Source: Aurantiacibacter marinus (GTDB taxonomy: Bacteria; Pseudomonadota; Alphaproteobacteria; Sphingomonadales; Sphingomonadaceae). Taken from it: DNA of 64,000 nucleotides. Within the stretch, counting starts at the first letter, position 1; the number at the start of each line of letters is the position of its first letter. Positions 35,705 through 44,818 of this stretch are shown here, one piece after another. Under the pieces are notes generated by a model. It saw only the letters and a program-made list of their open reading frames with translations. It was not told the origin of the DNA and did no database searches. The stretch is taken from NCBI RefSeq assembly GCF_001021555.1, contig NZ_LDCP01000001.1, forward strand, positions 372,001 through 436,000. The letters are read 5' to 3'. Made by a program: the position numbers and the translations under genes.

Positions 35705-37923
35705 AAGAAGTTCTCCCACACAAGATAAGGAAGGATTGAAGCGTAATCATCGGTCCATACGGGGCCTTCTGGTGGTTCCAGCTCTCGCCAGCCGCCTTCA
35801 GCTTCAAGCGCAGCGATGCGCGCCGGATCACGTGCAAGTGCCACCCAGGTCGAGGCGAACAGCCCGTCTTCCTGAAGTTCGGTGTCCGAGCGGACGACTG
35901 CCGCCAGCCCTCGAGATTGCGCCAGCTGCGCAATCACAGGCTCCAGGCGGATATAATTGTTCGAAATGTGCATCACCAGTAGGCCATCATCGCTGGTTGA
36001 GCGCAAATATATATCGAGCGCCTCCGCCGTCAGCAGGTGAAGCGGGATGGCATCAGAACTGAAGGCGTCAATCACAAGGATATCGAAGCGGTCCGCATCC
36101 ATCGCTTCCAGCTCCAGCCGGGCATCTCCGATGATAGTCGGGCTGTCGGGTGCGCAGCGCGAAAGATAGGTGAAATCGCCGCGTTCCGAATAGTGCAGCA
36201 CTTCCGGGTCGATTTCGAAGAAAGTCCAGTCCTGTCCCTCTTCACGGTAACAAGCCAACGTGCCGACACCCAGGCCAACAACTCCTACTCGGGCATCGGC
36301 GCCAAACAATTCGCCCGCCTGCAGCAACGCACGGCCAACTCCCGAGTTGCGGCCATAATAGGCAGTCGGCTCCTGTGCGGCTTCATCCCCTGAACGCTGC
36401 ACACCGTGAATGGTGGTGCCGTGCATCAGCAGCTTGTCGCCGTCTGGTTCATCCCGAAGTGAATAAATGCCGAAATAGCTGCGTTCGCGGTCGCCTTCAA
36501 AGCTGGTCAGCAAGTTGGAAATACCGCCAAGCGACAGCAGCAATACCGCTGTCCCCATCACAAATGACCAGCGCCGCGCCGCCAGCAAAACGGAAAGAAG
36601 CAGAATGCCAAGCAACGCCGCCCATTGCACCGCCGACAATTGCGATTGCGCCAATGAGGACTGGAACACGCCTAGTGCGCCATTGAACACAATGAGCAGC
36701 GTTGCCCCGAGGAGAATCAAGCCCATTCGTGGATTGCTGAAACGGTCTCCGATCAATTGCTTCCACGGCCCGAGCGGCAACAACGCGGCAGCGGCGAGGA
36801 TCAGCAACGGGTGCTCCCACGTCCAATCAAACACAACCGGCGCGATCAGCGCCGTGAACAAGCCGCCCAAAACGCCGCCAAGCGACATCACGAGATAGAA
36901 CCGAGTGAGCTCCGACGCTGGCGGCCTGTATTCATACATCCGCGAATGCAGCGCGACAGCAGTGACGAACAATAGCACGATGCTGGCCACGGCAGCCAGC
37001 AGGTCTGCCCGTCCGGCAGAGAACATAGACAGCGAACCATCAACCAGCAGCACAACAGGTGCGAGAAACACGAATATGCCGGCAATTGCGCGTTTTTCCG
37101 CAAATGCGATGCTGAAGCTGAGCAAATACAGGCCGAGCGGGATCACCCAGAGCAGCGGCATCGCCATGATATCTGTTGTTAGGAAAGTCGTGGTGGAAAG
37201 CATCAGGCCCGAAGGAACGGCCGACAGTGCCAGCCACAACAGAACAGTCTTCCAGGAGGTGCGGTGGGCGGTCACAGCATCTTTTGAAACCATTGCTGCC
37301 ACAACCGGTGTATCACTTCCGCGCCGCGCCAAGACCGCCGCAATCACAAATACGATCAGCAGGGCATACCCGAACGTCCAGTACAGGCTCTGCGCGCCGA
37401 TCGAAAGCAAAGGCTCTGCGATAAGTGGATAGGTCAGCAATCCGGCGAAACTTCCCAGATTCGATGCAGCATACAACGGATAAGGGTTGCCGGCATCGGG
37501 ATGCGCAGCAAACCAGCGCTGGATCAGCGGGGCTTGCGCAGAAATAGCAAAAAACGCCGGGCCAACTGTCAGCATGAACAGCCATGGCACCCATAAGGCC
37601 TCCCACCCTGGCGCAGGCGGTGCGATTTCAGCCAGCGCCAATGGCAAGGTCAAACCGCCCAGCAGCAAGATTGCGATATGGACCATCCCTTGTCGCACGA
37701 GCGAGAAGCGCCCGATGAAATGGGCATAGGCATATCCACCCAGCAGCAGCGCCTGATACACCAGCATCGCGCTGTTCCAGACGTTGGGCGCCCCACCGAG
37801 GCGCGGCAAAGCCATGCGCGCAACCATCGGCTGCACCAGAAACAGCAGAAAACTGCCTGCCAGAATAGTGAGCGTGAACAGCCAGCGGCGCGGGGCAGCG
37901 CCGGAAGCTATGGAGCTAGTCAT
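35701..37923 (-). CDS. Fused MFS-like membrane protein / spermidine synthase-like protein
   Basis: A 740-residue two-part protein. The first ~470 residues contain about twelve membrane helices, with motifs such as LLFLVQPMVARMALPRLGG near 30. The C-terminal ~250 residues form a spermidine-synthase-like Rossmann domain, with GVVGLGVGTLACY for nucleotide binding, a FEIDPEVLHYS segment and a DILVIDAFSSDAIPLHLL stretch. Such fusions are widespread; whether they make polyamines is unknown. The start overlaps the GNAT gene by eight bases and the stop overlaps the gamma-carbonic anhydrase start. Confidence 0.88.
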   Translation of the reverse strand: MTSSIASGAAPRRWLFTLTILAGSFLLFLVQPMVARMALPRLGGAPNVWNSAMLVYQALLLGGYAYAHFIGRFSLVRQGMVHIAILLLGGLTLPLALAEIAPPAPGWEALWVPWLFMLTVGPAFFAISAQAPLIQRWFAAHPDAGNPYPLYAASNLGSFAGLLTYPLIAEPLLSIGAQSLYWTFGYALLIVFVIAAVLARRGSDTPVVAAMVSKDAVTAHRTSWKTVLLWLALSAVPSGLMLSTTTFLTTDIMAMPLLWVIPLGLYLLSFSIAFAEKRAIAGIFVFLAPVVLLVDGSLSMFSAGRADLLAAVASIVLLFVTAVALHSRMYEYRPPASELTRFYLVMSLGGVLGGLFTALIAPVVFDWTWEHPLLILAAAALLPLGPWKQLIGDRFSNPRMGLILLGATLLIVFNGALGVFQSSLAQSQLSAVQWAALLGILLLSVLLAARRWSFVMGTAVLLLSLGGISNLLTSFEGDRERSYFGIYSLRDEPDGDKLLMHGTTIHGVQRSGDEAAQEPTAYYGRNSGVGRALLQAGELFGADARVGVVGLGVGTLACYREEGQDWTFFEIDPEVLHYSERGDFTYLSRCAPDSPTIIGDARLELEAMDADRFDILVIDAFSSDAIPLHLLTAEALDIYLRSTSDDGLLVMHISNNYIRLEPVIAQLAQSRGLAAVVRSDTELQEDGLFASTWVALARDPARIAALEAEGGWRELEPPEGPVWTDDYASILPYLVWENFL

Positions 37924-38494
37924 CGGAACGGCGTCCCCATTCCTCCGCAGTAATTGCATAGACAATGGTCGGGTTCAGATCCGCGCCATATCGCGTATCG
38001 GTGTAGTCAAGATCAGCGCGGCGTTGCATTCCAAGCTTTTTCATGAGACCCCAGCTCGGCGCATTGCCATCTACCGTAAGCGCCACGATCTCATCTGCGC
38101 CGAACCGCGTAAAACCCAAATCGAGCGCGGCAATGGCAGCTTCCTTGGCGTATCCATGGCCCCATGCGTCCTCGCGAAAGCGCCAACCCACTTCCATTGT
38201 GTCTGTAACCGAGCTTCCCGGGGCATTGGCGCGCTTGAGCCCGCACATACCCAGCATTTCGCCTGACAGGTGCCCGCCGTCGCCCTTGCGCTCGACCTCC
38301 CAGAAAGAAAATCCATGGGCCGCCCTGCATTGTTCGATCCGCGCGATCTGCTCGGCGCGGCCATGCTCGCCCATGATGCCGCCCAGCCAGCGCATAACCG
38401 CCGGCGTATCGGTAACACGCCATTGCTCTGCCCAATCCTCCTCGTGCCAATCGCGCAGGATCAGTCTTTCTGTTTCATGACGGAAATCAGCCAT
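37916..38494 (-). CDS. GNAT family N-acetyltransferase (RimJ/RimL-like)
   Basis: A 192-residue acetyltransferase of the type that acetylates protein N-termini or small molecules. The N-terminal TERLILRDWHEEDW and the coenzyme A-binding region WGHGYAKEAAIAALDLGF (near 112-129, a Gx(x)GxG/A-type pyrophosphate loop) are characteristic. The substrate is unknown. It overlaps hemB by eight bases and the MFS/spermidine-synthase fusion by eight, so it is translated within the hemB operon. Confidence 0.88.
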   Translation of the reverse strand: MADFRHETERLILRDWHEEDWAEQWRVTDTPAVMRWLGGIMGEHGRAEQIARIEQCRAAHGFSFWEVERKGDGGHLSGEMLGMCGLKRANAPGSSVTDTMEVGWRFREDAWGHGYAKEAAIAALDLGFTRFGADEIVALTVDGNAPSWGLMKKLGMQRRADLDYTDTRYGADLNPTIVYAITAEEWGRRSDD

Positions 38495-39482
38495 GCAGAA
38501 GCCGGGCAGCTATCGGTGCGTGATAAGTCAAAACGCCGGAACATCCCGCACGTTTGAATGAAATCAGCTTTTCCATCAGCAAGGCATCGCGGTCCCCGGC
38601 CCCTGCGGCAGCACCCGCCTCGATCAGAGCGTATTCGCCGCTTACCTGGTAGGCATACACCGGCACTTCAAAGCGCTGCTTCACGCGGTAAATGATATCG
38701 AGATAGGCAAGGCCCGGCTTCACCATCACGCTGTCCGCGCCCTCGGCAATATCCAGTGCGACTTCAGCCAGTGCTTCATCGCCATTGGCCGGGTCCATCT
38801 GATACGTTTTCTTGTCGCCCACCAGCCGGTCTCCGCTGCCCACGGCATCGCGGAACGGGCCATAAAAGGCAGAGGCAAATTTGGCCGCATAGGCCATGAT
38901 CTGGACATTGTGGTGTCCGCCCATTTCCAGCGCCATGCGAATGGCGCGCACACGGCCATCCATCATGTCCGACGGAGCGATAATGTCCGCGCCCGCCTCT
39001 GCCTGATTGATCGCCTGGTCGACCAGCATGGCAACGGTATCGTCATTCACGACATAGCCGGCATCGTTCACCAGCCCATCCTGCCCATGCGTGGTATAGG
39101 GATCGAGTGCGACATCGGTCAGAACGCCAATATCTTCCCCGCAGGCATCCTTCACCGCCCTGATCGCGCGGCACATCAGATTGTCAGGATTGTGCGCCTC
39201 TACCCCATCGTCGGTGCGTAAGGCCTCCTGCGTGTTGGGAAACAGCGCAATGCACGGGATGCCAAGCTCCACCGCTTCTTTGGCGCGCGCTGCAATGCCG
39301 TCGACCGACCAGCGCGATACGCCGGGGAGGCTGGAAACAGGATCCTCTACCCCTTTGCCGTCGGTAACGAAAAGCGGCCAGATCAGATCTAACGGGGTGA
39401 GCAAGTTTTCGCGCACCATGGCGCGGCTCCAGCCGTTGGCGCGGGTGCGCCGCAGCCGTGTGTTGGGGTAACTTCTGTTCAT
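38487..39482 (-). CDS. hemB: Delta-aminolevulinic acid dehydratase (porphobilinogen synthase) HemB
   Basis: A 331-residue enzyme that condenses two 5-aminolevulinate molecules to porphobilinogen in heme synthesis. Active-site lysines are Lys201 (MAYAAKFASA) and Lys255 (SVMVKPG). The three zinc Cys of the zinc-type enzymes are replaced by Ala125, Asp127 and Asp135 (DVALDPYTTHGQDG), which marks the magnesium-dependent class. ATG at 39482 is the start; the upstream extension is not family sequence. hemE and hemJ are also encoded in this window. Confidence 0.95.
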   Translation of the reverse strand: MNRSYPNTRLRRTRANGWSRAMVRENLLTPLDLIWPLFVTDGKGVEDPVSSLPGVSRWSVDGIAARAKEAVELGIPCIALFPNTQEALRTDDGVEAHNPDNLMCRAIRAVKDACGEDIGVLTDVALDPYTTHGQDGLVNDAGYVVNDDTVAMLVDQAINQAEAGADIIAPSDMMDGRVRAIRMALEMGGHHNVQIMAYAAKFASAFYGPFRDAVGSGDRLVGDKKTYQMDPANGDEALAEVALDIAEGADSVMVKPGLAYLDIIYRVKQRFEVPVYAYQVSGEYALIEAGAAAGAGDRDALLMEKLISFKRAGCSGVLTYHAPIAARLLHG

Positions 39483-39594
39483 GGGTCGATGTCCTGCCGG
39501 AAAACCGTGAATCGGGCAATGCACGAACACGGCACGTCCGCAGCCCGATCCTCAACCACACCCTCAGCGCAGCCCTCTATCACGCAAAAGCAGC

Positions 39595-41259
39595 CTAGTT
39601 CACGCGCTGGCGGTTCTCGATCCGGTCGATTTCGCGAACCGGCTCCGCAGTCATGCTCGGATCGGGTGCCAAATCGGTGAGCGCCGCGCCGGCTTCGACC
39701 AATTGCAGCCTGAGCAATTGCTGACGAAAATTCGCAAGCTGTTCCTGGGAAAGTTGTGCACGGGTCACAAATTCCACCGAGGCCGGATCAATTTTCTGCC
39801 CGTTCCGATACATTTCGTAGTGCAGGTGCGGTCCGGTGGAGAGGCCGGTTGAACCAACATAACCGATCACCTGTCCGCGCTCTACACTTTGGCCGTTGCG
39901 CACAGAAATACGGCTCATATGCGCATATCCGGTCGACAGGCCGCCGCCATGACGAATGCGCACGAAATTTCCGTAACCGCCATTTCGGCCGGAAAAATCG
40001 ACGGTTCCGTTGGTCGCAGCATAAATGGGCGTGCCACTGCGAGCGCGAAAATCGAGGCCGGAGTGCATCCGGCGATAACCAAGGATCGGATGGCGGCGCA
40101 TGCCAAAACGCGAACTGACAGCACCGGGCACGGGGCGGACCAATCCCTCACGCATAGTGCCTTCGCCAGCTGCATCGTAAAATCGTCCGTCGCGCCCGAA
40201 ACGCATCAGCTGCACTCGCGGCCGGTCCTGACGGATCACAGCAGCATACAGCAGGTCACCGACTTCAACTTCGCCCGTTGCAGCGCGGCGATAATCGATA
40301 ATCATGTCGAATTCATCGGTCCCGCTGATCTCGCTATCGAGGTTGAGTTCCTTGCCTATCGTTCGCAGGTATTCCTGCACAGCGCTCGGCGGTGCGCCCA
40401 CGGCGCGGGCAGAGCGGTACAGGCTGTCTCCCACAGTGCCGCGCACGCGCAGCGGAGTCGCATCGACCATGATCGGGCGCGGATCGAGAACCAACTGACC
40501 GTTACGGCGCTCAACCGCCAGTTGCAGGTCAAAGCGCGCGCGGAAAGACAGCGCATCGACGGGGCGCGGCTCATTCGCGTTGATGCGGCGACCCAGAGTA
40601 ATATCAATAGGGGTGCCAGGTTCGATATCGGCCAGCGGAATGGCTGCGGCAATCATGCGGGCGATCTTTGTCGCCTCTTCGGCGCCGACGCCTGCCCGGC
40701 GAAGCATCCGGTCAAACCCGTCGCCCTGCGTCAATGTAGCTACCAGATCGAGGCGCGGTCGTTCGGGCGCGCTATCCAGTTCAGCCACAGCAAAAGTCGC
40801 GCCCATCCGGCGGCCACTGTCACCGCCAAGGGCAAGCGGCATGATCATCTGGCTGCGGAATTCATCACGCACGCGATCATCGATCCGCATCGCAGGCGCA
40901 GCTTCTACGGAGGAAAAGCCCGGCCAGGCCGCAGCAGCCACCGCCGACAGGCACAGCAGCGTTGCCACACCCCGCAGCCACCGCCGCGAACCGATGTCTT
41001 CAGCAAGATCCGGTGCCCAATCAGCCGATGCCACCCGCGATGACAGGCGGATACGCCATTCGCGGTACCGGCTGGAAAATGACGTTACCCGGGCAATCCG
41101 GCGGCGCGAACTCGGCCTGTCTGTGGAATTGCCCTGATCACCATCATCCAGAACATTATGCACAAGCGCCCCGTCGTTCAAAACCTGCGCATGCGTCAGC
41201 TCGGCAGGCGGATAATCGCCTCCCGTTTGCTGCTGCTCGCCTTTGCGGTCTTTGAACAA
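39595..41259 (-). CDS. M23 family peptidase with N-terminal membrane anchor
   Basis: About 554 residues. A long cytoplasmic N-terminus with basic patches precedes one membrane helix (about 93-117). Then comes a LysM-like/OapA-like region and a C-terminal M23 domain with all zinc ligands: HSGLDF, the GYAHMS segment and HLHYEM. It should be an active murein endopeptidase. TTG at 41259 is selected because AAGGA lies seven to eight bases before it. The longer ORF back to 41490 has no ribosome-binding site and overlaps the divergent helicase start. It lies 112 bases upstream of hemB. Confidence 0.85.
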   Translation of the reverse strand: MFKDRKGEQQQTGGDYPPAELTHAQVLNDGALVHNVLDDGDQGNSTDRPSSRRRIARVTSFSSRYREWRIRLSSRVASADWAPDLAEDIGSRRWLRGVATLLCLSAVAAAAWPGFSSVEAAPAMRIDDRVRDEFRSQMIMPLALGGDSGRRMGATFAVAELDSAPERPRLDLVATLTQGDGFDRMLRRAGVGAEEATKIARMIAAAIPLADIEPGTPIDITLGRRINANEPRPVDALSFRARFDLQLAVERRNGQLVLDPRPIMVDATPLRVRGTVGDSLYRSARAVGAPPSAVQEYLRTIGKELNLDSEISGTDEFDMIIDYRRAATGEVEVGDLLYAAVIRQDRPRVQLMRFGRDGRFYDAAGEGTMREGLVRPVPGAVSSRFGMRRHPILGYRRMHSGLDFRARSGTPIYAATNGTVDFSGRNGGYGNFVRIRHGGGLSTGYAHMSRISVRNGQSVERGQVIGYVGSTGLSTGPHLHYEMYRNGQKIDPASVEFVTRAQLSQEQLANFRQQLLRLQLVEAGAALTDLAPDPSMTAEPVREIDRIENRQRVN

Positions 41260-41469
41260 AATGCGTTCCTTCGTGGTCGATGGGCAGCGATTGCAAATGA
41301 CTGTTGATGGTGCGACCCGGTCCCGGGCCCCGTGATTGCGCGTAAATCTGGCTGGATAAAGTAAATTTCGCCTTAACGACGACCAAGCGACTCCTGAGCG
41401 CGACAAACTGCGTGAAGTGATGCTTTGGTTGCGTATCCCGGCTTGTGCGGCCATGATTCGCAGATAGTG

Positions 41470-44172
41470 ATGCCTTCCCGTTCCGCCCATTCATCCGACA
41501 GCCGAATCCGTGCCGTGCTTGGCCCGACCAATACCGGCAAGACGCATCTCGCGATTGAGCGGTTGTGCGGCCATTCGTCGGGCGCCATCGGCTTCCCGCT
41601 GCGGCTGCTCGCACGCGAAGTTTATGACAAGGTCTGCGCTATCAAGGGGGAGGCGGCCTGCGCACTGATCACCGGCGAAGAGCGTATCGAACCGCCGAAC
41701 GCGCGATATTTTCTGTGCACCGCCGAAGCAATGCCGCGCAACGGGTGGAGCAACGAAGGCGGCAAGGCCTTCCTGGCGCTTGATGAAGCGCAGCTCGCCG
41801 CTGACCGGGAACGCGGGCATATATTCACCGATCGGCTGCTGAATGCGCGCGGGCGCGAAGAAACCATGCTGCTCGGCTCCGCCACTCTGGAGCCGATGGT
41901 GCGCGCCTTGGTGCCAGAAGCGCAGATCGAGGAAAGGCCGCGTTTCTCGACTTTGAGCCATGCCGGATCGACCAAGCTATCGCGGCTGCCCGCACGAAGC
42001 GCGATCGTCGCCTTTTCGGTCGAACAAGTTTATCAGGTTGCCGAATTGCTGCGGCGCTTTCGCGGCGGTGCTGCTGTTGTAATGGGCGCACTCAGCCCGC
42101 AAACCCGCAACCGCCAGGTCGAATTGTTTCAGTCTGGCGAAGTTGATTACATCGTCGCGACGGACGCGATTGGTATGGGTCTCAATCTGGATGTCCATCA
42201 TGTGGCATTTGCCGCCCTCTCCAAATTCGATGGTGTACGCAAAAGAAGGCTGACCCCTGCGGAAATGGCGCAAATCGCGGGGCGCGCAGGGCGACACCAG
42301 ACCGACGGCACGTTCGGCACAATGTCCGGAGGTGGGCGGGGGCGCACGGGATCACCGCTCGAATTCACGGAGGACGAAGTCTTTGCGATCGAGCAGCACC
42401 GCTTTGCCCCTGTCACCAAACTCTTTTGGCGCGAGGCGCAACCACGCTTCGACAGCATTGATCTGCTGATCGGAGACCTCGAGGCGCCTCCCCGGCAAGA
42501 AGGCTTGGCTCCGGCACCGGAAGCAATCGATCTCGCTGTTCTGAAGCGGCTATCCGAACAGCGCGATGTGGTGGATGGAATCGCGCAGCCAGACAGTGTG
42601 CGCCGCTTTTGGGAAGTATGCCAATTGCCTGATTTTCGCCAGCTCGGCCCGGAAGGCCATTCGCGTTTCGTGGCGCGGTTATGGGCCGATTTGCGCGAAG
42701 GCCACATCGGCGCGGACTTTGTTGCTGCAAGAATTGGCGAGCTGGGCAATATGGCGGGCGATATCGATACGCTACAAGGCCGCCTTTCCGCCATCCGCAG
42801 CTGGGCCTACATTTGTCAGCGACCCGATTGGGTACTCGCCCGCGATGAAATGGCCGCACGGGCAAGGGCTGCCGAGGCGAAATTGTCCGATGCGCTGCAC
42901 CAGAAATTGACCGAACGTTTCGTAAATCGAAGAACCGCTGTATTGATGCGTGGAATGGGAAAGGATGCAGGTCTCTTGCGCGTAGAATTGCAAAATGATG
43001 GTAAGGTGACGGTAGAGGGCCAGCCAATTGGCCATCTCGAGGGATTTCGCTTTGTGGTTGATGACACAGCCAGCACCGAGGACCGCAAGCTGATGCTGGC
43101 GGCGGCAGAAAAGCACATGCCCTCTTTGCTGGCGCAAAAGGCTGCCACGCTGATCGGTGAAGAACTGGGTGAACTGCGCATCGCAGGTGGGCAAGTGATG
43201 CGGGGTGATCAAACTGTCGCGGCGTTGGAAAAAGGCAAATACGCCGCTGCGCCGCGTCTGGTGATGGCGAAGGAGCTGGGTCAGATGGATCCGGCTCATC
43301 GCTCCCGCCTCGAAGAAGCGTTGCAGTTATGGCTGGTGCAGCAACTGGCACCGCTTGCTGCTCTGCGCGGTCTGGAGGAGGCCGCGAATGATCCCGATAC
43401 CGGAACCGAAGTGCGGGCGCTGCTGCTGACGCTGGCAGAACGCGGCGGCACCGTGCGGCGTGAAGATGCCGGATTGGCGCATGTCCCCAAGGAAAAGCGC
43501 CCGCTGCTGCGCCGCCTTGGCGTCATTATCGGTTCGCTCGATGTGTATATGCCCGCAATGCTCAAACCCGCTCCGCGCCAGCTCCTGCGCGAGCTTGGTG
43601 TCGACCGTCGCGATCTGCGCGAAGCGATGGAGGCCGTGATCGAAGGCGGCAAGCAATTGCCCGCAGGTTATCGCAATGCCGGGAACCAGGCGATTCGTAT
43701 CGATATGGCCGAAAAGCTGTTCCGCGCTGCGCACGAACAGCGGGCCAAGGCGCAAACTGCGCAGGACAAGAGCTCGCGCGGGTTCAGTGTTGATGTCGCC
43801 CTTGCCACCAGCATGGGCCTTGCGGCGGAAAACTTCCTCGCCCTGATGAAGGACGCTGGCTTTCGCAAGGGAGAGGCGGTTTTGCTTGCAGACAGCATGT
43901 TTGGCCCGCCGCGACCGGCGCCCTGGACATGGCGCGCACCGCGCAAGGATTCGTTGCAGAACGTCCGCCCGCGCCGCCGCGGAGGCAATCGCAAGCCCGC
44001 TGAAAAGGGTGGCAACAATCAGAGCGGAAAGAGGCCCGAAAAGGGTTCAACCTCTGCAAATCGCGCGCAAGGCGGGGAAAGTCGCCGCAAGCCACCCGCT
44101 CCCAGAAAGCCCGCAAGCGGGCCGGCCACCAGCAAGGCGCTCGCCGGATTGGCCGATCTGCTGAAAGGCTGA
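41470..44172 (+). CDS. Suv3-like DEAD/DEAH-type RNA helicase
   Basis: A 900-residue superfamily 2 helicase related to mitochondrial SUV3. Walker A is GPTNTGKTH (18-26) and motif II is DEAQ (in a FLALDEAQLAADRERGH segment). Motifs V and VI are in a TDAIGMGLNLDV segment and QIAGRAGRH. A long helical C-terminal region follows, ending in a strongly basic Lys/Arg/Gly-rich tail (about 835-900) suited to RNA binding. In mitochondria SUV3 unwinds RNA for degradation; the bacterial role is not well defined. ATG at 41470 is the likely start. The S4-domain pseudogene begins two bases after its stop. Confidence 0.9.
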   Translation: MPSRSAHSSDSRIRAVLGPTNTGKTHLAIERLCGHSSGAIGFPLRLLAREVYDKVCAIKGEAACALITGEERIEPPNARYFLCTAEAMPRNGWSNEGGKAFLALDEAQLAADRERGHIFTDRLLNARGREETMLLGSATLEPMVRALVPEAQIEERPRFSTLSHAGSTKLSRLPARSAIVAFSVEQVYQVAELLRRFRGGAAVVMGALSPQTRNRQVELFQSGEVDYIVATDAIGMGLNLDVHHVAFAALSKFDGVRKRRLTPAEMAQIAGRAGRHQTDGTFGTMSGGGRGRTGSPLEFTEDEVFAIEQHRFAPVTKLFWREAQPRFDSIDLLIGDLEAPPRQEGLAPAPEAIDLAVLKRLSEQRDVVDGIAQPDSVRRFWEVCQLPDFRQLGPEGHSRFVARLWADLREGHIGADFVAARIGELGNMAGDIDTLQGRLSAIRSWAYICQRPDWVLARDEMAARARAAEAKLSDALHQKLTERFVNRRTAVLMRGMGKDAGLLRVELQNDGKVTVEGQPIGHLEGFRFVVDDTASTEDRKLMLAAAEKHMPSLLAQKAATLIGEELGELRIAGGQVMRGDQTVAALEKGKYAAAPRLVMAKELGQMDPAHRSRLEEALQLWLVQQLAPLAALRGLEEAANDPDTGTEVRALLLTLAERGGTVRREDAGLAHVPKEKRPLLRRLGVIIGSLDVYMPAMLKPAPRQLLRELGVDRRDLREAMEAVIEGGKQLPAGYRNAGNQAIRIDMAEKLFRAAHEQRAKAQTAQDKSSRGFSVDVALATSMGLAAENFLALMKDAGFRKGEAVLLADSMFGPPRPAPWTWRAPRKDSLQNVRPRRRGGNRKPAEKGGNNQSGKRPEKGSTSANRAQGGESRRKPPAPRKPASGPATSKALAGLADLLKG

Positions 44173-44173
44173 C

Positions 44174-44422
44174 ATGCGGGTCGACCTGCTGTTGTGCCGC
44201 CTGCGTTTTTCAAAAAGTCGCGCGGTGGCGCAGCGCTGGATCGACTAAGGCCATATCCGCTGCAACGGGGTTCGCGTTTCGAGCAGTGATCATGGTGTTG
44301 GGCCCGTCGATATCCTTACCCTTCCCATCGGGCGCGTGGTGAAAGTCATTGCCATCGAAGCCCTGCCCGATCGCCGCGGTCCTGCGGCAGAGGCACAGTC
44401 GCATTACCGCACTCTCCCTTGA
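44174..44422 (+). pseudogene. RNA-binding S4-domain protein interrupted by an in-frame stop
   Basis: The frame from ATG 44174 to TGA 44420-44422 encodes an 82-codon S4-domain (Hsp15-like) protein, but codon 25 is TAA (44246-44248). Before it: MRVDLLLCRLRFSKSRAVAQ and a WID tripeptide. After it: GHIRCNGVRV, then DILTLPIGRVVKVIAIEALP and RRGPAAEA, an exact continuation of the S4 fold in the same frame. A single base change from CAA, GAA or AAA would explain it. Such S4 genes commonly lie between this helicase and fdxA in sphingomonads. Possible explanations are a recent pseudogene, an assembly error or readthrough; no frameshift is needed. Confidence 0.82.
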
Positions 44423-44479
44423 CGCTGGCGTTTCATTCGCCATAGCAAGTGGCAGCAACCAGGAAGGATTTAAGTACCC

Positions 44480-44818
44480 ATGACTTATGTCGTCACCGAC
44501 GCCTGTATCAAATGCAAATACACCGACTGCGTCGAGGTCTGCCCTGTGGACTGCTTCTACGAAGGCGAGAACATGCTCGTCATCAATCCGTCGGAATGTA
44601 TCGATTGCGGCGTATGTGAACCTGAATGCCCGGCCGAGGCGATCCTGCCGGATACCGAAGACGGCCAGGAAAAATGGCTTGAGCTGAATACGAAATTTTC
44701 CGCCGAATGGCCGAACATCACCGAAAAGAAAGATCCGCCCGAAGATGCGGACGAATTCAAGGGTGCTGAAGGCAAGTTCGAAAAGTTCTTCTCGGCAGAA
44801 CCGGGCGAAGGCGACTAG
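44480..44818 (+). CDS. fdxA: 7Fe-type ferredoxin FdxA
   Basis: A 112-residue ferredoxin carrying one [3Fe-4S] and one [4Fe-4S] cluster. The N-terminal cluster motif is in [17 protein letters not shown] and the second in [12 protein letters not shown]. The C-terminal ~50 residues are acidic, as usual for this group. It serves as a low-potential electron carrier; the partners are unknown. A strong AAGGA ribosome-binding site precedes the ATG. Confidence 0.95.
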   Translation: MTYVVTDACIKCKYTDCVEVCPVDCFYEGENMLVINPSECIDCGVCEPECPAEAILPDTEDGQEKWLELNTKFSAEWPNITEKKDPPEDADEFKGAEGKFEKFFSAEPGEGD

